Below, one piece after another: positions 10,402-22,511 of a stretch of 64,000 bases of DNA. The DNA comes from Podospora bellae-mahoneyi (lineage: Eukaryota > Ascomycota > Sordariomycetes > Sordariales > Podosporaceae). The position numbers and the translations under genes are program-made. Each line of letters starts with the position of its first letter. Position 1 is the stretch's first letter. The stretch spans positions 3,038,001-3,102,000 of the forward strand of contig NC_085884.1 of NCBI RefSeq assembly GCF_035222275.1. Direction: 5' to 3'. The notes under the pieces were generated by a model, which ran no database searches, was not told the DNA's origin, and saw only the letters and a list, made by a program, of their open reading frames with translations.

Positions 10402-11560
10402 TCACCAGGCGTTGAGAGAGACATCCTCCTCAACGGTGATACCATCACCACCCACCGAACACGTGCATTCTGTGCCCCCATTCAGGGCCCGGCTCCAGGA
10501 ATGGATTATCCTCCACGACGCCAAAAAGATAGTCCATCGCGCCCACGTTGATGACATTCTCAGACTCGTAGGTCCCCGAGTCCCCGAGAAAAGGGCTTCG
10601 TTTATTTTCCAGCTCAGTCCGGCTTCGAGCCAGGAGGTGAGAGCGGCCTTGTCCAGGAGGATATTCGGATGATACTCGGCCAGGTCACTTTCTTCCATGA
10701 ACAGACACCTCTTGCTGTGATTGGTGTTGTAAAAGACGAGGTGCCCAACTTTTCCTAGTCGTTTGATTGCCGACGCAACCTTTTGGGCAAAGATTCCATC
10801 TTCGACAAGGCGGGACTGTTCCAAATGGGGAGCCTTGAACCGCTCATAGCTGTTGCGGAGAATGGAGCTCCACTCATCTCTTTCGCATTGTTGAGACGTG
10901 TCGAACGCAGGCTCCTCCCAGATTTCCATCATCAAACTCCAGCTCTTGCATATCTCGTCAAATTGCTAGCGGCCTCGCCCGACTCGGCGGGCTCTGAGAT
11001 AAACTCACCGTGTGAGTCCAGGAAGCCAATACTAGGAGTGGGATTTCGGCCGACTCCATATTGCTCTACCTGCTTATTCAAAAGTTGGAGGCGGGTTAGT
11101 GAAATAAACCGAGGCCTCCGCCAGAGCCTTGGTTCGGTATGCCATTTGCAGCTTGATTGAGCGAACGCCAGATACGAGATGGGGCATCACCAGTAGCTAC
11201 TCCAGCGTGTCGAGGACGGTCTGGCTGATGTCAATGTGAATATGGGGGAGCAGAAGTGGCGAGGCTAGCTCACAAAAGAGGCGGTTGACAAGGCGAAGAT
11301 TGCGAATGTCGGACTGGTCCAGTTCACACTTTTCTCCTCCATGACAGACTGAGCAGTAGTCCCAGTCTCAGTCATAATGATGCTCGTGTGGAGTGAACTC
11401 TTCGACAATTTCGCGAAGAATCACCACGGGAAGGTCGTTAAGGGAACGATAGGATGTGCTCGGGGAGGAGTTGATGTATAGGTCGCCGATGTCTTCGACA
11501 AGATCATTCTGGGCGAGAAAGCTTGAAGGTGGGAGGCGTGTGGATGAACCACCCCTTGCA
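10402..11560 (-). pseudogene. Decayed F-box-like protein gene
   Basis: Read on the minus strand, this stretch holds all parts of a common fungal F-box-like family. There is an F-box-type start (LNDLPVVILREIVEEF, near 11420), a segment LRLVNRLFCELASPLLLPHI, then HLVSGVRSIKLQMAYR. After that come a linker FLDSHGEFISEPAESG and a C-terminal part with DEWSSILRNSYERFK and FAQKVASAIKRLGKVGHLVF. They are spread over at least three frames. In-frame stops lie at 11368-11370 and 11197-11199, with further stops near 11080 and frame changes near 10940 and 10500. No set of short introns restores the frame. The longest open piece is 10402-10935. The product, if it once existed, would have been an SCF-type substrate adaptor or a leucine-rich F-box paralogue. 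The gene looks dead. Confidence 0.7.
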
Positions 11561-13757
11561 GTCCATCACGTCGGCTTGATTAATATTGGAATAAGATACA
11601 AGGTTGGAACCTTTCACTCAAAGTAAGATACAAGCCACGAGTTACTCCCTTGCCTTCTTACCCAATAACTTGCTTGTGCGATGACTCGGCTGGTGTCGTT
11701 GAAAGCTGAGGACGGATTTGCACGTGAGGTAGCAGTCAGATCCCAACTGACCAATGACCACAGCCAACCAGAATCAAGGTCCAAAGCGATGTGACGCTGG
11801 TATGCCTCTATCATTGGCCGGGCCGATCTCTGTGCAACACTCAAGCCAAATGTTGATCCTTAAACTACACTGATAGTTGGTATTGTTAAGGGCCTATGGC
11901 TGGGTGAGGGAAAGAAAAGGAATATGAAATACACTGCCCACGACGTCTTCTTATACCGCCCAAACCCTCCGGGCTTCCCTGCAAAACGTATGGAATATCC
12001 ACCAGATTTGTCTGAATTCCTACGTCAACCGCAAGCCTCCCACGTCAATTGACCAAATAACCCTAACCCAGATATCATCCCATAACGGGTATGAGATATT
12101 GTTCTCGACGTTTCCAGCCAGCTTAGGGCAAGGAACATCGGAGGTCATGTAACAGGGTATGTCGAGCTGGCCACGATGATGTTGAGAAGAAAGTGTGCCG
12201 CAGCACGGACCACCGTCAAAGCGTCATCGGGAAAAAAGCATTTCTTTACCCGCTGCAGATTCCCCTCCCCATCTGCAAACCCACAGATGTGGCTGCAGGA
12301 TCAATTGCGGCAGGCAATTCAACTTGTTGCTGTTTTCCCACCTTTTCTTTTCTTCAACCTGCAGCGGTACCCAGGCACCACAGCATCAGGAGTCTGGGGA
12401 TGCGGAGTCGGGTTCGGGTTCCACAAAATCGCCAAACACGAAACAAAGCGGAGAACATAGCCGGCCAGACCAGGGAGTCGGGGCTTGATAACTACTCTGC
12501 CACTGGCGAGAGATGAGCAACCAGCTTCTGGTGTCTGTACGCTCATACCGGTGGTCGACCAACGGGGGACGCTACTGCATCTCGGCCGACCTCGGTGTGG
12601 AATGTTACGAATTTTCAGCAGTCCAGTCCGAGCACACGGCAAACCCCGCCCGCAGGAACTTCTGATATGCGCTTTTAGAACACGAGCTTGACACCAATCA
12701 AAGTATCAGTCGAGGACAATTTTGTGTTATTATGCAGCTGACTGAACCAAAGCTCGAGCAGGGACGAACCCATCAAGTAGGGATCGCCACCTAGGGCAGG
12801 CTTCATCCTCGCTGCCGGAGCTGGACAAGGACGCCGTCGACGATAGTGGGGGAGCTGTGGACCTTGCCCTGAACCACTGACATCTCAAAAGCCGCCGCAC
12901 CCGGAATTTTCTTGCTAACGCACGACCGTTGGCTATTGATGGGCGATGTGCTCGAGGATCGAGGTGATCTTTTCACAGCAAGCCGGTAGTCAAGTGTCAT
13001 GCCACACCGCCATAGAACCACTGCCGTGCCAATTGTTCTAGGGCTGCAGCAGCACGGGCGTCCCTTTCGGTGGGTTCTGCAGAAATGAGAACCATCAGCT
13101 CGGCAACTTTGGATGATGAAGCATGAAGCACAGAAGAAACACCTGGCGCTGGTTGGTGCAGAAAATGGAAAAGGGAGGCGGGAGGAAATTGTCTGACCTC
13201 TTTTTAGCCGGCGACAATAAAAGTTTGGTCGAAGCGACCCGGATTTCAGGCGAGGAGGCGAAAAGCACGTCGATGGAAGCGATGCTCGGTTATGTCTTTT
13301 TGCTGCGGGTGGCTTGCGTTGCTGCTGCCCTCGCTGTCGTTGGTGGTCGAAGCGACGAACGAGGTTGATTGTTGTGGTGTTGCTCGGACGTGTCAAAGCG
13401 CTAACAGCATCTGCCCTTTCCTTTCGAGGCGCCCTGTTAGGGGCCCGTCTCGCCGGATGCAACCCCGCATCAATGCCCCTGAAAGGGGTTAGCTACTCAC
13501 AGCTATGGAGCGCCTGTGTGTCAAGCTCCGATCAGATAAGCGAGGAAATCTGCTGACATTACCCGCTTCCCTCCCCAGCACGGTGGTTACCACCTGCTTC
13601 ACGGGTCCACCCAGCCCCGTCCAAGCCGTTCGAGGCCAACCATGGCGTCCCGGGCAAGAGCTTCAAAGGGGACCATGATCCCGACCATGCGGGCCGGTGG
13701 ATTCTCTCTTCAGCTTGTGTTTCTTGAAGAAGCAACAAGCAACAACGAAACAGCGCC
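11561..13757. other. 2.2 kb intergenic region
   Basis: Contains several overlapping open frames of 90-220 codons on both strands (for example 12803-13462 minus), but all are Arg/Pro/Ser-rich with no domain, as expected from GC-rich non-coding DNA. The right end is the presumed promoter of the PTH11-like gene. Confidence 0.5.
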
Positions 13758-14966
13758 ATGGACCAAGACGAAGAGGCATATCGAATCGATCAACGACGAC
13801 AGGATGAGCTGGTCATCATCACCGTGGTTTTCACGTCGCTGTCCATCCTCGTCGTCGGCACCCGCACCTTTGTGCGGGCCGTCTTGATGAGGAAATTCGG
13901 CGCCGATGACTGGACCATGTTGGGGGCCTTGGTAGGTTGATGGGCTTCTCCGCTCGATACGTCCATCATTCATGAAGCTAACCTGCCTGTCTCGCCACCA
14001 GCTCTTCTCCTGCGGGTATCTCGTCGAAATTATCATCATGAAGTACAACGGAGTCGGCCACGCAATAACCACCTTGACAGTTGACAACATGCTTATCTTG
14101 ATCAAGGTGACGTTGGCCATCCAGTGTACCTACTACGCATGCGTCAACTGCATTAAGTTCTCCATTCTGTGCATGTACCTTCGTTTTGGTACGTCGACTG
14201 GCTCTTCCCATCTCGGCCTCGCCATTCATTTCACTCTTGCTGACAGTTCTGCCTCTCCACAGCCGTGACAGAAACACTCCGATATGCATGCTTCGGCCTG
14301 ATAGGCTTCCACGCGGTGTTCTTAATCATCTCTCTTACAACCACCCTTGCGCAGTGCCAGCCTCTCGAGAAGATGTGGGATCTCACCGGTGTGGCCCCAG
14401 GCACGTGCATCAACACCACCGCATTCTTTTACTTTACGTCCGGCTTCAACATCCTGACCGATATCCTCATTTTTGGCCTCCCCATCAAAACCTTGACTGG
14501 CATCAACCGCCCACGCAAGGAGGTGTACGCTCTTGTTGGCGTGTTTTGCATTGGCGCCTTCGCCACTGTCATTGCCATCATCCGATTGCACACCATCATT
14601 GTCTACACCACCGCCGTCGATCCTTTCCGAGAGTCCATTCTTGTCAACCTCTGGTCCGTTCTCGAGGTCAACATTGGCATCATCTGCGCCTCCGCGCCCG
14701 CTCTGAAGCCCCTGTTCCACCCCCAGGCACTACGAGAGGCGAGATATGGTAGCAGCGGTGGCCCGCCAAAGCGGACGGGATACCACTACCATTCACGGGA
14801 CAAGAGCGGCACAGAGATCAAGAGCAATATCAGGGTTGAGCAGGAGTTCAGTGCCCGGAGTATCAACTTGGGACCCATCCCCAGCAACACCGCCCAGGTA
14901 GTCGGGGGAAGGGAACAAAACTCGGATCAAGACAGCGTGGATAAAATCTTGCAGGATCGGTATTAA
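13758..14966 (+). CDS. PTH11-like seven-transmembrane receptor (fungal rhodopsin-like domain)
   Basis: Three exons (13758-13931, 14002-14188, 14263-14966) with GT-AG introns of 70 and 74 nt give 354 residues. The protein begins with a short acidic tail and has about seven hydrophobic helices. TM1 lies at about 17-38, followed by the family motif KFGADDWTM (46-54) and then YNGVGHA after the second helix. Further on are FFYFTSGFNILTDILIFGLP and a last helix ending LWSVLEVNIGIICASAPALKPL. The cytoplasmic tail of about 90 residues is polar. These features match the SAT4/PTH11 fungal rhodopsin-like family, plasma-membrane receptors linked to surface or nutrient sensing. The Cys-rich extracellular CFEM domain of some PTH11 members is absent. 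Ligand unknown. The start ATG directly precedes the acidic tail and leaves both introns in phase. Confidence 0.88.
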
Positions 14967-16280
14967 ACAATAATGTCTTGGGATTGTGAGCTACAGGGAT
15001 AGGAATGGCGCGGTGATACCAATTTCTTTTGTCTTTGTCTTTTGGGCATGGGTCCTGGAGGGATATTTACCTCGGCATATAGGATTTATTCAACTTTTCG
15101 GTCAGTTAAAAATGTATAATAATATCATGGAGACACAAACATAACGACTAACGATTTCTTTTATTGCGCATCAGCCCTACATCATTGCTGAACCGTAAGG
15201 AAACTACTGACGATTAGTACAAACATCAGAATTGTTGCCCTACATCGAGTATCAGCCTGTCAGACGGCTTCCACGCCTATGACTTCCTAGGACCTCGGGC
15301 GGACTCCTCAATCGTGTTGATGGCATCAAAAGGGGCAGTAGTGTCGCCACTGCTCATCGTGCCTTTTAAGTTCTATTTGCCAACTATTATCTCTGACCAT
15401 GCTCTTTGTTTTCGGGGAGATACATGTTGTGGACAACTTATACGTTCATTATTCCCTTAACTGTTCGCATGCAAACATCGCAAGACAGCTGTGCTTTGGT
15501 GTGAAAGCGTGTTTCACGGGTTTGTAAGCACGTTGCCTAGGTTCTCCCCTTTTAACATCACAACTCGTCTATGTGCTTCTAGTATTCTTCCCGGCTTGCT
15601 CGAATATCATGAGAGTCTTTGGACGCATGGACACACTGAGCTCGACGCTGCTGTTGTTTAGTGCTATGAGGCACTGTTAGTAAGCCGGTACTGTTTTGAG
15701 ATGAAGGGGAAGTTATATGGCTTTGAACAAAACTACATAAGTCGAGGTTACTGATACACCTGGTTGACACGAGCATGGCTGCTAAGCAAACATCTGTCAA
15801 ACATAAAATCTTCAATGGTATTGAAATATTACTGTTTGTGTTGAAGCTGTGAGTAGATGTGTTCTAACTCTAATGAAACATGATTTATATAGCTATTATA
15901 AAGGAAGGTGTGTGTCACAGTTAAGCCAACGGTGTGACGAACCCCTATCCAGAACCTCTGAAAGGGATACTCAGTTGAAGGTTCTTCTAAACAATTAGTC
16001 CGGTGCAGGTAAATAGTGCACAACAATGGCTTGTCTCAATCACAATAGTGTGATACCAACGAATGTGACTTGTATTGCATACTGCGGGACTATCTACCAG
16101 CTATCTAGTTCCTCCGTATAGATAGACCTGTGGATCACCTGGATCACGTTCCCTAAAGGTGATCTGGATCACTTTTCCTTCCTGTGGCTCACTACGCTCA
16201 CCGTGAGTTCGTTGTTCCACTTCCAATTGGTCAGTAATGACTGGCTAGGGGTGTCCCGCGCTCCGTGCGCTAGCTCTTCA
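14967..16280. other. Gene-poor AT-rich stretch
   Basis: No gene recognised. Near 16131-16180 the heptamer GGATCAC and its complement recur several times in direct and inverted order, next to the transposase remnant; this may be a decayed transposon end or flank. Confidence 0.4.
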
Positions 16281-16428
16281 TCAGCGATTGTGACCGTTGC
16301 GAAGGGTTGATGCTGGTATATTATAGAGCTTAGCTGCGGCTCTAAAGCTTAATTTTTCGTCCTTTTGGAAAGCTTCAAGGGCTAAGATTAGCCTCGCTTC
16401 CTTTTGAGTAGGAGGCATATCAGATTGT
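16281..16428 (-). mobile_element. pogo/Fot-type transposase N-terminal remnant
   Basis: From an ATG at 16428-16426 the minus strand encodes MPPTQKEARLILALEAFQ followed by KLSFRAAAKLYNIPASTLR. This is the Psq-type helix-turn-helix that opens fungal pogo-class transposases such as Fot1, Pot2 and Flipper relatives. The frame stops after 48 codons, straight after the first DNA-binding helices, and the remaining CENP-B-type and DDE catalytic parts are not seen downstream. I could not define terminal inverted repeats. It is a short, inactive fragment of a DNA transposon. Confidence 0.7.
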
Positions 16429-16731
16429 AGAAAACTTCGATGTAAAGTGCAAAGAGGATGCGTCGCGCTAGGGAGTGCACGATCCACTGATATGCACGAC
16501 TCACTGATGATATACGCTATAGATATGTTGATACCTTTGAGAATTTAGAAGTATATATTGGTTAGATTTCTACCCTTTTTTTCACTAATATTTCCTTTGT
16601 TTAGTGGATAAATTTACTTTTTACTTTAGCTGATTCCTACCTGTATTGCTATTCCCACATTAATAACCCATCACCAGAAGCTATTCTCACCCTGCTCACA
16701 CTTTTCTCACACCCAGGTACGTGCATTAATC

Positions 16732-17790
16732 CTAGCCACCTATTTCAGGGCCTATATCCGAACCTGTAGTACTGCCCCCTATGCCCCCCTCTTTGCTGTG
16801 AATCTGTGTATGCAACAGTCGTTTCGCCCTCTTCCTCGCACCCTTGAGATGTTTCGCGAGTACTTGGGTCGCGTTTCTTGCCGTTGACTTTACTGGCCGG
16901 TTGGCAAGGGCTGCCTTTTCAGCAAGGAGCCTTGGTTGTACATTTCCAAAATAACTCCTGACATTGGCTTGAAATGTCTGGGAACCGTTCTTTACCACGT
17001 ATAATGGCTTGTTGCTCAGGCGTGCTTGTGTACACAAATTATCCACCAACTTCTTCATTGCAACACCACAATGGCCGGGCGTCCATATATACCTGACATT
17101 AATCCTCATGATGCCATATACATTTGCAGTCCACCTAAACTCACGCTCAACCCTCATAACACGAAGGGCAAGACTTGTTGACAATGTCATTGACATAGGG
17201 TCGTTCTCCTGGCGATACTCGGGAATTCTGACGTATGCTGGATCCTCCGCAACTTTTTCTCGCAATAATGTCAAGTCGTTTACACAATTCTTCGAGTCCG
17301 AGTAGATGCCGATGGTAGCTTCTTCCTAGGGTTTATCGCTGTCCTTGATGCCTGTCGAAGTCATAATGCGCACTATTTCGTCTTTTGCGGCATGCACAGT
17401 GTTGATGATCGCTTCACACTCGGAGGTATCCGGATTGACTGTTACATCCGCTGGCTAGGCAACTGCGCCCATTCTCCGTTCTCCTCGGTGCCGGGTCTGT
17501 ATCGTTTGTATGCATAGGCATGGGAGCCGACCGCATTGGCATGGCGATCGTCGCATAGCGATGCATCACAGAGCATATTGTATGGCTGCCCCCTGTGCTT
17601 CCCGACCGGCTATCAAGCGTCTTTGCTTGAGGTCGGTGATATTTTCACCCCCTCCAGTACCATGGCCATGCCCATTTGAAGAGCCACCCTTGCTTCTACC
17701 ACTGCCAGGGGTGCTGGCAGCAGTTGTTGCCGGGGGGTTCCCACTGGCTGACACTTGGCAGTATGGGTTGGGCGATAGGTTCACGTCCGT
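16732..17790 (-). pseudogene. Broken RNase H-fold remnant, probably of retroelement origin
   Basis: Minus-strand frames together carry the hallmarks of an RNase H-type nuclease in the right order: an Asp-containing LCDASLCDDRHANAVGS near 17550, an SECEAI stretch near 17420, ATIGIYSDSKNCVNDL near 17310, and RYIWTPGHCGV near 17070. The upstream part is Gly/Ser-rich. The pieces lie in different frames, so it is broken, with a few breaks. This is either the RNase H part of an old retroelement or a relative multiplied as a stand-alone fungal gene; I see no reverse transcriptase nearby. Confidence 0.5.
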
Positions 17791-20023
17791 CGCGGACTAT
17801 TTCTTCTCCGGCTCTTATGGACGAAATGGCCCGACGGGCTTGGGTGGCAAGTTGTGTTGCCCGGGGGCCCTTTGGTGGTAATATTCGAGTCTATAATCCT
17901 TGATATGGTCTCAGCTACAGATGCATTGTGTACTTTGTTTTGAAAGGCTTAGACAGTTTCCAACTTCTCGTCGACTAGCACCTTGAAACTTTTTGCCTTT
18001 TGAAATATCGCTCTTTGCCCATTCCATCTTACTTACCGCGATCAACTGGGTCTTGGATCCGTGTTGGAACATCGCGCAAAAGCGCGGAGGAGCTGTCGGC
18101 TGCCATCTTGATGAAGGTTGTTCACGCGCTATTATTGTTGTTGCTCAGACCAGACTCAAGAACCTCTCCAACTTGACTGCTTCAAAGACGAAAGCAATGG
18201 CAATGAAAATTGTTGGACCAATGCCATTAGTGCTTGTGGGACCCCGTTCTCCTGACAGCTTCTAGCGACTTCATTCCATGTCGAACGAGGTCATAAATCA
18301 TTCCATTAACCGCCTCAGATATTGGACAACATCATGTTCCCTACTCCTTGATATACTTTCTATAATCTTATTTTCATTTGTTCAACACGATGTTGAATAC
18401 ATCTTGATAAACGTTAACAGCTAGATAGGATTTTACCTAAGAGGTGCAGCAGAATCAAAAATCCCGACATTTGCACAACCCTAACCATGCTTCCAATGTG
18501 AATCGTGTGGTCGGCCAAGGCCTTTAAAGCTTCGAGTTTGAGATAACGGGGTAGTTTCGCACTTGCTGAATATGCTCCAATTTTAATCACGCTGACGTCC
18601 CGAGCAGAGTATGGAGGATAAATGATGATCTCCTCCCTGAGTTCTATTACAACCTAACCTGGATGTCGTTGGTGCGTAGTAGGGCTGTTACGCTGCCAAG
18701 CCGTTCCCTTTTCCCGTAGCGGGTGGGCATTCTTGGTATGCATGTCACATCCAAGCCGCAGCAGGCAATTACAACTGGGCCTGCAGTCCCAACTACCTAC
18801 TTCATGAAACAAAAGCAACTGCCAGATCGGTACTTCAGCGTATGCAGATGCACAGAGTAATGATTACAGTTGGATATACGTTGATTGGATGAGTCTCCTG
18901 CTACCTACTTGAAACGTCAGTATATATCCAGTTTCGCTCGCGATGGTACTGAGCGTCCCGCCCAGCCCGTATTGTCAGGCGCTCGCGCACGAAGGCCACT
19001 CCTCGACAACGATTGTCAGCAGCCCCGTCACTTTGGAAAGCAACAAGCTGCCTGGGTGGCCAGGGGAAATGCACATGGCTCGAACATCTCCACGACAGGT
19101 TCAGGATGGAGACGTCACACAGCTAAATCTGAATGCAGCTCAGGAAGCCCAATGGGCAGAAAAACACATGTCGACCGCACAAGACTTCCGGCTCAATGTG
19201 TTGTGTGATGTCTCTGTCTCCCAGGACTCCCAGGCAGGTGTTTCATAAGCGTCCACATTCAAGAAGTACCAACCAGGCCGCGCAGATCATGGGGCGCTGG
19301 TGACAGTTGCCTTTCCCATCGATGTCCCTGTCAACTTGAATTCATCTAAGTTTGTGGGCATTTTTGATTCTGTCCATACTGTCAAATACGAGATAGCACA
19401 CATCATGAGCTCTCCAATTATCCCGCATAGTGACAAACACTAACGGGAAGCTACCGTTAAGGATGGTAGGAGACTGGAGAGGTTTTGAAAGCCTGGAGGG
19501 TATACTGGGGTTGTTAGCTGCTCGTCTGCTCTCGCTGCTGTAGACAAGTCGGGATGGTAATTGGCAATCGATTAAGCCTCCCCTACAAGCGGTGCTATAT
19601 ACAGGCTTGGATGAACATCTTTATATTTCCAGGTTGGGGACCAAACTAGAAACCTTGGAATATCGACGGTAAGGGCAGCGGCTCGGGTCATAGCCAGAAG
19701 CTTCAAGAAAGTAAGAAAGACAGCTAGGCGGGTAATCATAAGACACAACTATCCAGCAAACCAAGCACATGAGGGGGTTGGCAATACTGACGCTGAAAAG
19801 GATGGTGCTCAAGGTAGTGGGTAGAATCCTAGAAGTTCTGGGGATGTTAGAAGATGATGATAGAATAGGTACACTGACAGCCCTGCATCATAATGCTGTT
19901 GGCACATTTTTAGGTTCTGACTATGGTGGAGGTGGAAGATGATGTGGGCGACAATGTGACCTTCCACACACAGCAAAACATTTTTGTATTATGTACCTGG
20001 GTGAAACACAAACACTCAATCTC
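17791..20023. other. 2.2 kb gene-poor region
   Basis: No open frame over about 107 codons and no family resemblance on either strand. It lies between the RNase H remnant and the P450 gene and probably contains more decayed DNA that I cannot identify by eye. Confidence 0.4.
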
Positions 20024-21751
20024 TCATGTAATATTCAACAAATCTCCTTCTTTCTCTTTACAAATCCTCAGCCACAAAGGCCGCTTCTCCTGCTTCCTCA
20101 ATGAAACCCTCCAATTCCTCTCTGCACCTGGCCTTGGCCTCAGCTCAATATCGATGTCACAGTCCGGCTGCTCCATTGCCTCCGCCTGCGAAGATGTTTT
20201 TGTTGCCGGCATAATCCACTTGCCCTCACCAACAACTGGCAGCACATCAAACCTCAGCAACACCATCGCTGTAAACAACAAAATCTCCGTGGTGGCAAAA
20301 TGTCTCCCCGGACATAACGTCGTCCCGCCACCAAACCCACGGAACGCACCCGGATGCAGCCTCGGTTCCCCCGGGTTCCGCATGAACCGCCGAGCATGGA
20401 AAACCTCGACGTCCTCGCCCCAGACCTCTTTGGAGTGATGTTGCACTCTGGCAGGCATCATGACAATGTTGCCCTTTTTAATGAGGTACTTCCCATCTAG
20501 CATGTGATATTCACTGGCGATTCGAACCGAATTCGCCATGCCGTGAAAGCGAAAGACCTCTTGGAAAGTTGACAGTAGCGTAGGGCAGTGCTCCTTGATG
20601 GTTCTTGCCCGGACGGTGCAGATCTCCTCGCTGTTCTCTTCATGGATCGAAACCGCTTTGAGGACTTCTTTCCTACAGTCTTCGGTTACGGCGGGATCCG
20701 AAAAGACGTGGTAGATCATCCAAAACGCGGTGGGAATTGTATTGGCGACGAGGGAAAACATTGCGGCGTTGTGGAAGCAACCGATGTCGCTAGCGGAGAT
20801 GTCCCAGCTGACAAAGTGCTCGGTCCACCGCCGGATGTAGTCTGAGCCTTCGGTGTATCGGCGGTTGATGTGATAGTTTTGGAAAGCTTTGGCGAGTTGG
20901 TTGCGAGATTTGATTGCGCTATGGAAGGCCCTGTCAACGTGTCAGCATGGCTCTTGTGTATGCGGGAGGGATAAAAGGACGTACCAGTGAGGCAGCAGGT
21001 CCAACATGAGAAATATGATTGTTGGGTGGTAGTTATGCCAGCCTTCTTCGTTTGCTGGGTCACGCAGCGGGTTATGTGGACCATAAACACTATCCGTCGT
21101 GGCCATGAGGAACTCATGGTGAATCCACTCAAACATCCTGGCCCTTTTGGAACCTCGGTCTACGATATTGTCCAGCGATGCGGTAAGAACCGCCATGGCA
21201 TCACCACTGAGCCGTTCAAGCGCGGGGCCGCTCGACAGAGATGGGTGGGTGGCTTTAATGAAGGTGTGAAAGAACCCCGTGTCGGCGATCATATCCTCGC
21301 GGATGATTGCCAGAGCATCTTTGCTTACGCCCATAGCGACTTCTGAAGCGCGAGCCGATACTGGAGGGAAGATCAAGGTGCGCCATTGTCGTTGGACACT
21401 GAGAATAAGGTTGAGAGAGTTGACGATGTAAAGGCGAGTACCTGGGAGACGCAAGGTGTAGATGGGAAGGTCATGGTGCTTGGTTTTCATATGGGTGTAG
21501 AAATCCATGCTCCATTTCACCATTCCAACCACGGGACTGAGGAACGGCACCGCTGTTGCGACCAGTGGTGGTTCTTTCTCATTATGTGTCAGATGGAGAA
21601 CTGCGAACAAGAAGAGGTAGGTAGCTGCCAGACTGCTGAGGGTGGCGGCCAAGGTTGTGTGATTCGAGAGGAACTCGGAGAGGACGAAACCCAGCGCTTT
21701 GGCTTCCTGAGCAAGGTCAACGAAGCTGGTGTAGACAACCGTGAGTAGCAT
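20024..21751 (-). CDS. Cytochrome P450 monooxygenase
   Basis: Two exons (21751-20985 and 20930-20024) with one 54-nt GT-AG intron give 557 residues. The hydrophobic N-terminus (LSSLAATYLFLFAVLHL) is the membrane anchor for the endoplasmic reticulum. The K-helix ExxR is at 380-383 (EVFR). The heme-binding loop is FGGGTTLCPGR with the axial Cys at 462. The N-terminal layout and the GGGTTLCPGRHFA loop resemble the fungal relatives of CYP7/CYP8-like P450s; the substrate cannot be told from sequence. The start is the first ATG in frame; a few extra in-frame codons upstream have no ATG. Its nearest neighbour is a HET gene and there is no other biosynthetic gene next to it, so it is not obviously part of a cluster. 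Confidence 0.88.
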
Positions 21752-22511
21752 GGCAGCCAGTTTGTTGTTCAACCACTAAAGAATAGTAGGATAGATGGTT
21801 GAGATCACGAGAGAACAGTGTAGCGAAGAAGCATTGTGCGGGTGATCGACGCAGTCGTGTTTTGAATTGCAGCAAGAACTCGAGTTTGACCATATAGTGA
21901 AGTACTTTGTTTCATGAAGCTGTCAGTCAGAGTGACATGTCTACTCGGTCTGGTTTACAATAAAGCCTTTGTCCTGTGTCAGGCATGGGCAGGCAGCTAA
22001 GCAGCTAAAGATGCCTTAACTAAAAGCTATCATTTAGCAATATCCAAAAAGAGGATTAAAACGTTCAGACAACTAATCAATCGTAAAGCTCAAAGACGAT
22101 AAGTATGAATTCCCATGGTGGATGGCTGTGACTAAAAAAAGTCAGCCCAAAAAAAAAAAAAAAAAAAAGGGACGGTCTCGCACTGGAGTGATCTCATGAA
22201 GTATAGGAGTTGGCCTGCAACTTACGGTGCAACTCAAGTAGGAGAGCCACTGCACCATAATACCTACCTTTGGGCAGGTTAATATCTCTGGTGTGGAACT
22301 TGGGAGTATCTTCCGCCGGGCCCTTACCCTTCCTCTTGCTGCACCCTTGCAATAGTCAACCCTAACCCAATCCTTCCACACTGCCCAGAGGCCTCCACAC
22401 TGCCCGCTGCCTGATTGACGATGGCATTTGATGTTTTCTCTTTGAATCGCGCAACAGCTCCTCTGCCCAAAGGTTGTCACCAGCAGTCTTTCTGCACCAC
22501 ACCAACAAGCC
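21752..22511. other. Divergent intergenic region with A20 tract
   Basis: The shared upstream region of the P450 (minus) and the HET gene (plus). A run of 20 A lies at 22149-22168. No gene seen. Confidence 0.5.

Noticed and set aside
12803-13462. 219-codon minus-strand open frame
   Set aside because: Arg/Pro/Ser-rich with no domain or good start context, in GC-rich DNA where such frames arise by chance.
20024-20438. 171-codon plus-strand frame over P450 C-terminus
   Set aside because: Antisense to the heme-binding exon; no family resemblance.
22149-22168. A20 tract as a retroposon tail
   Set aside because: No target-site duplication or element sequence upstream; simple slippage tract is enough.
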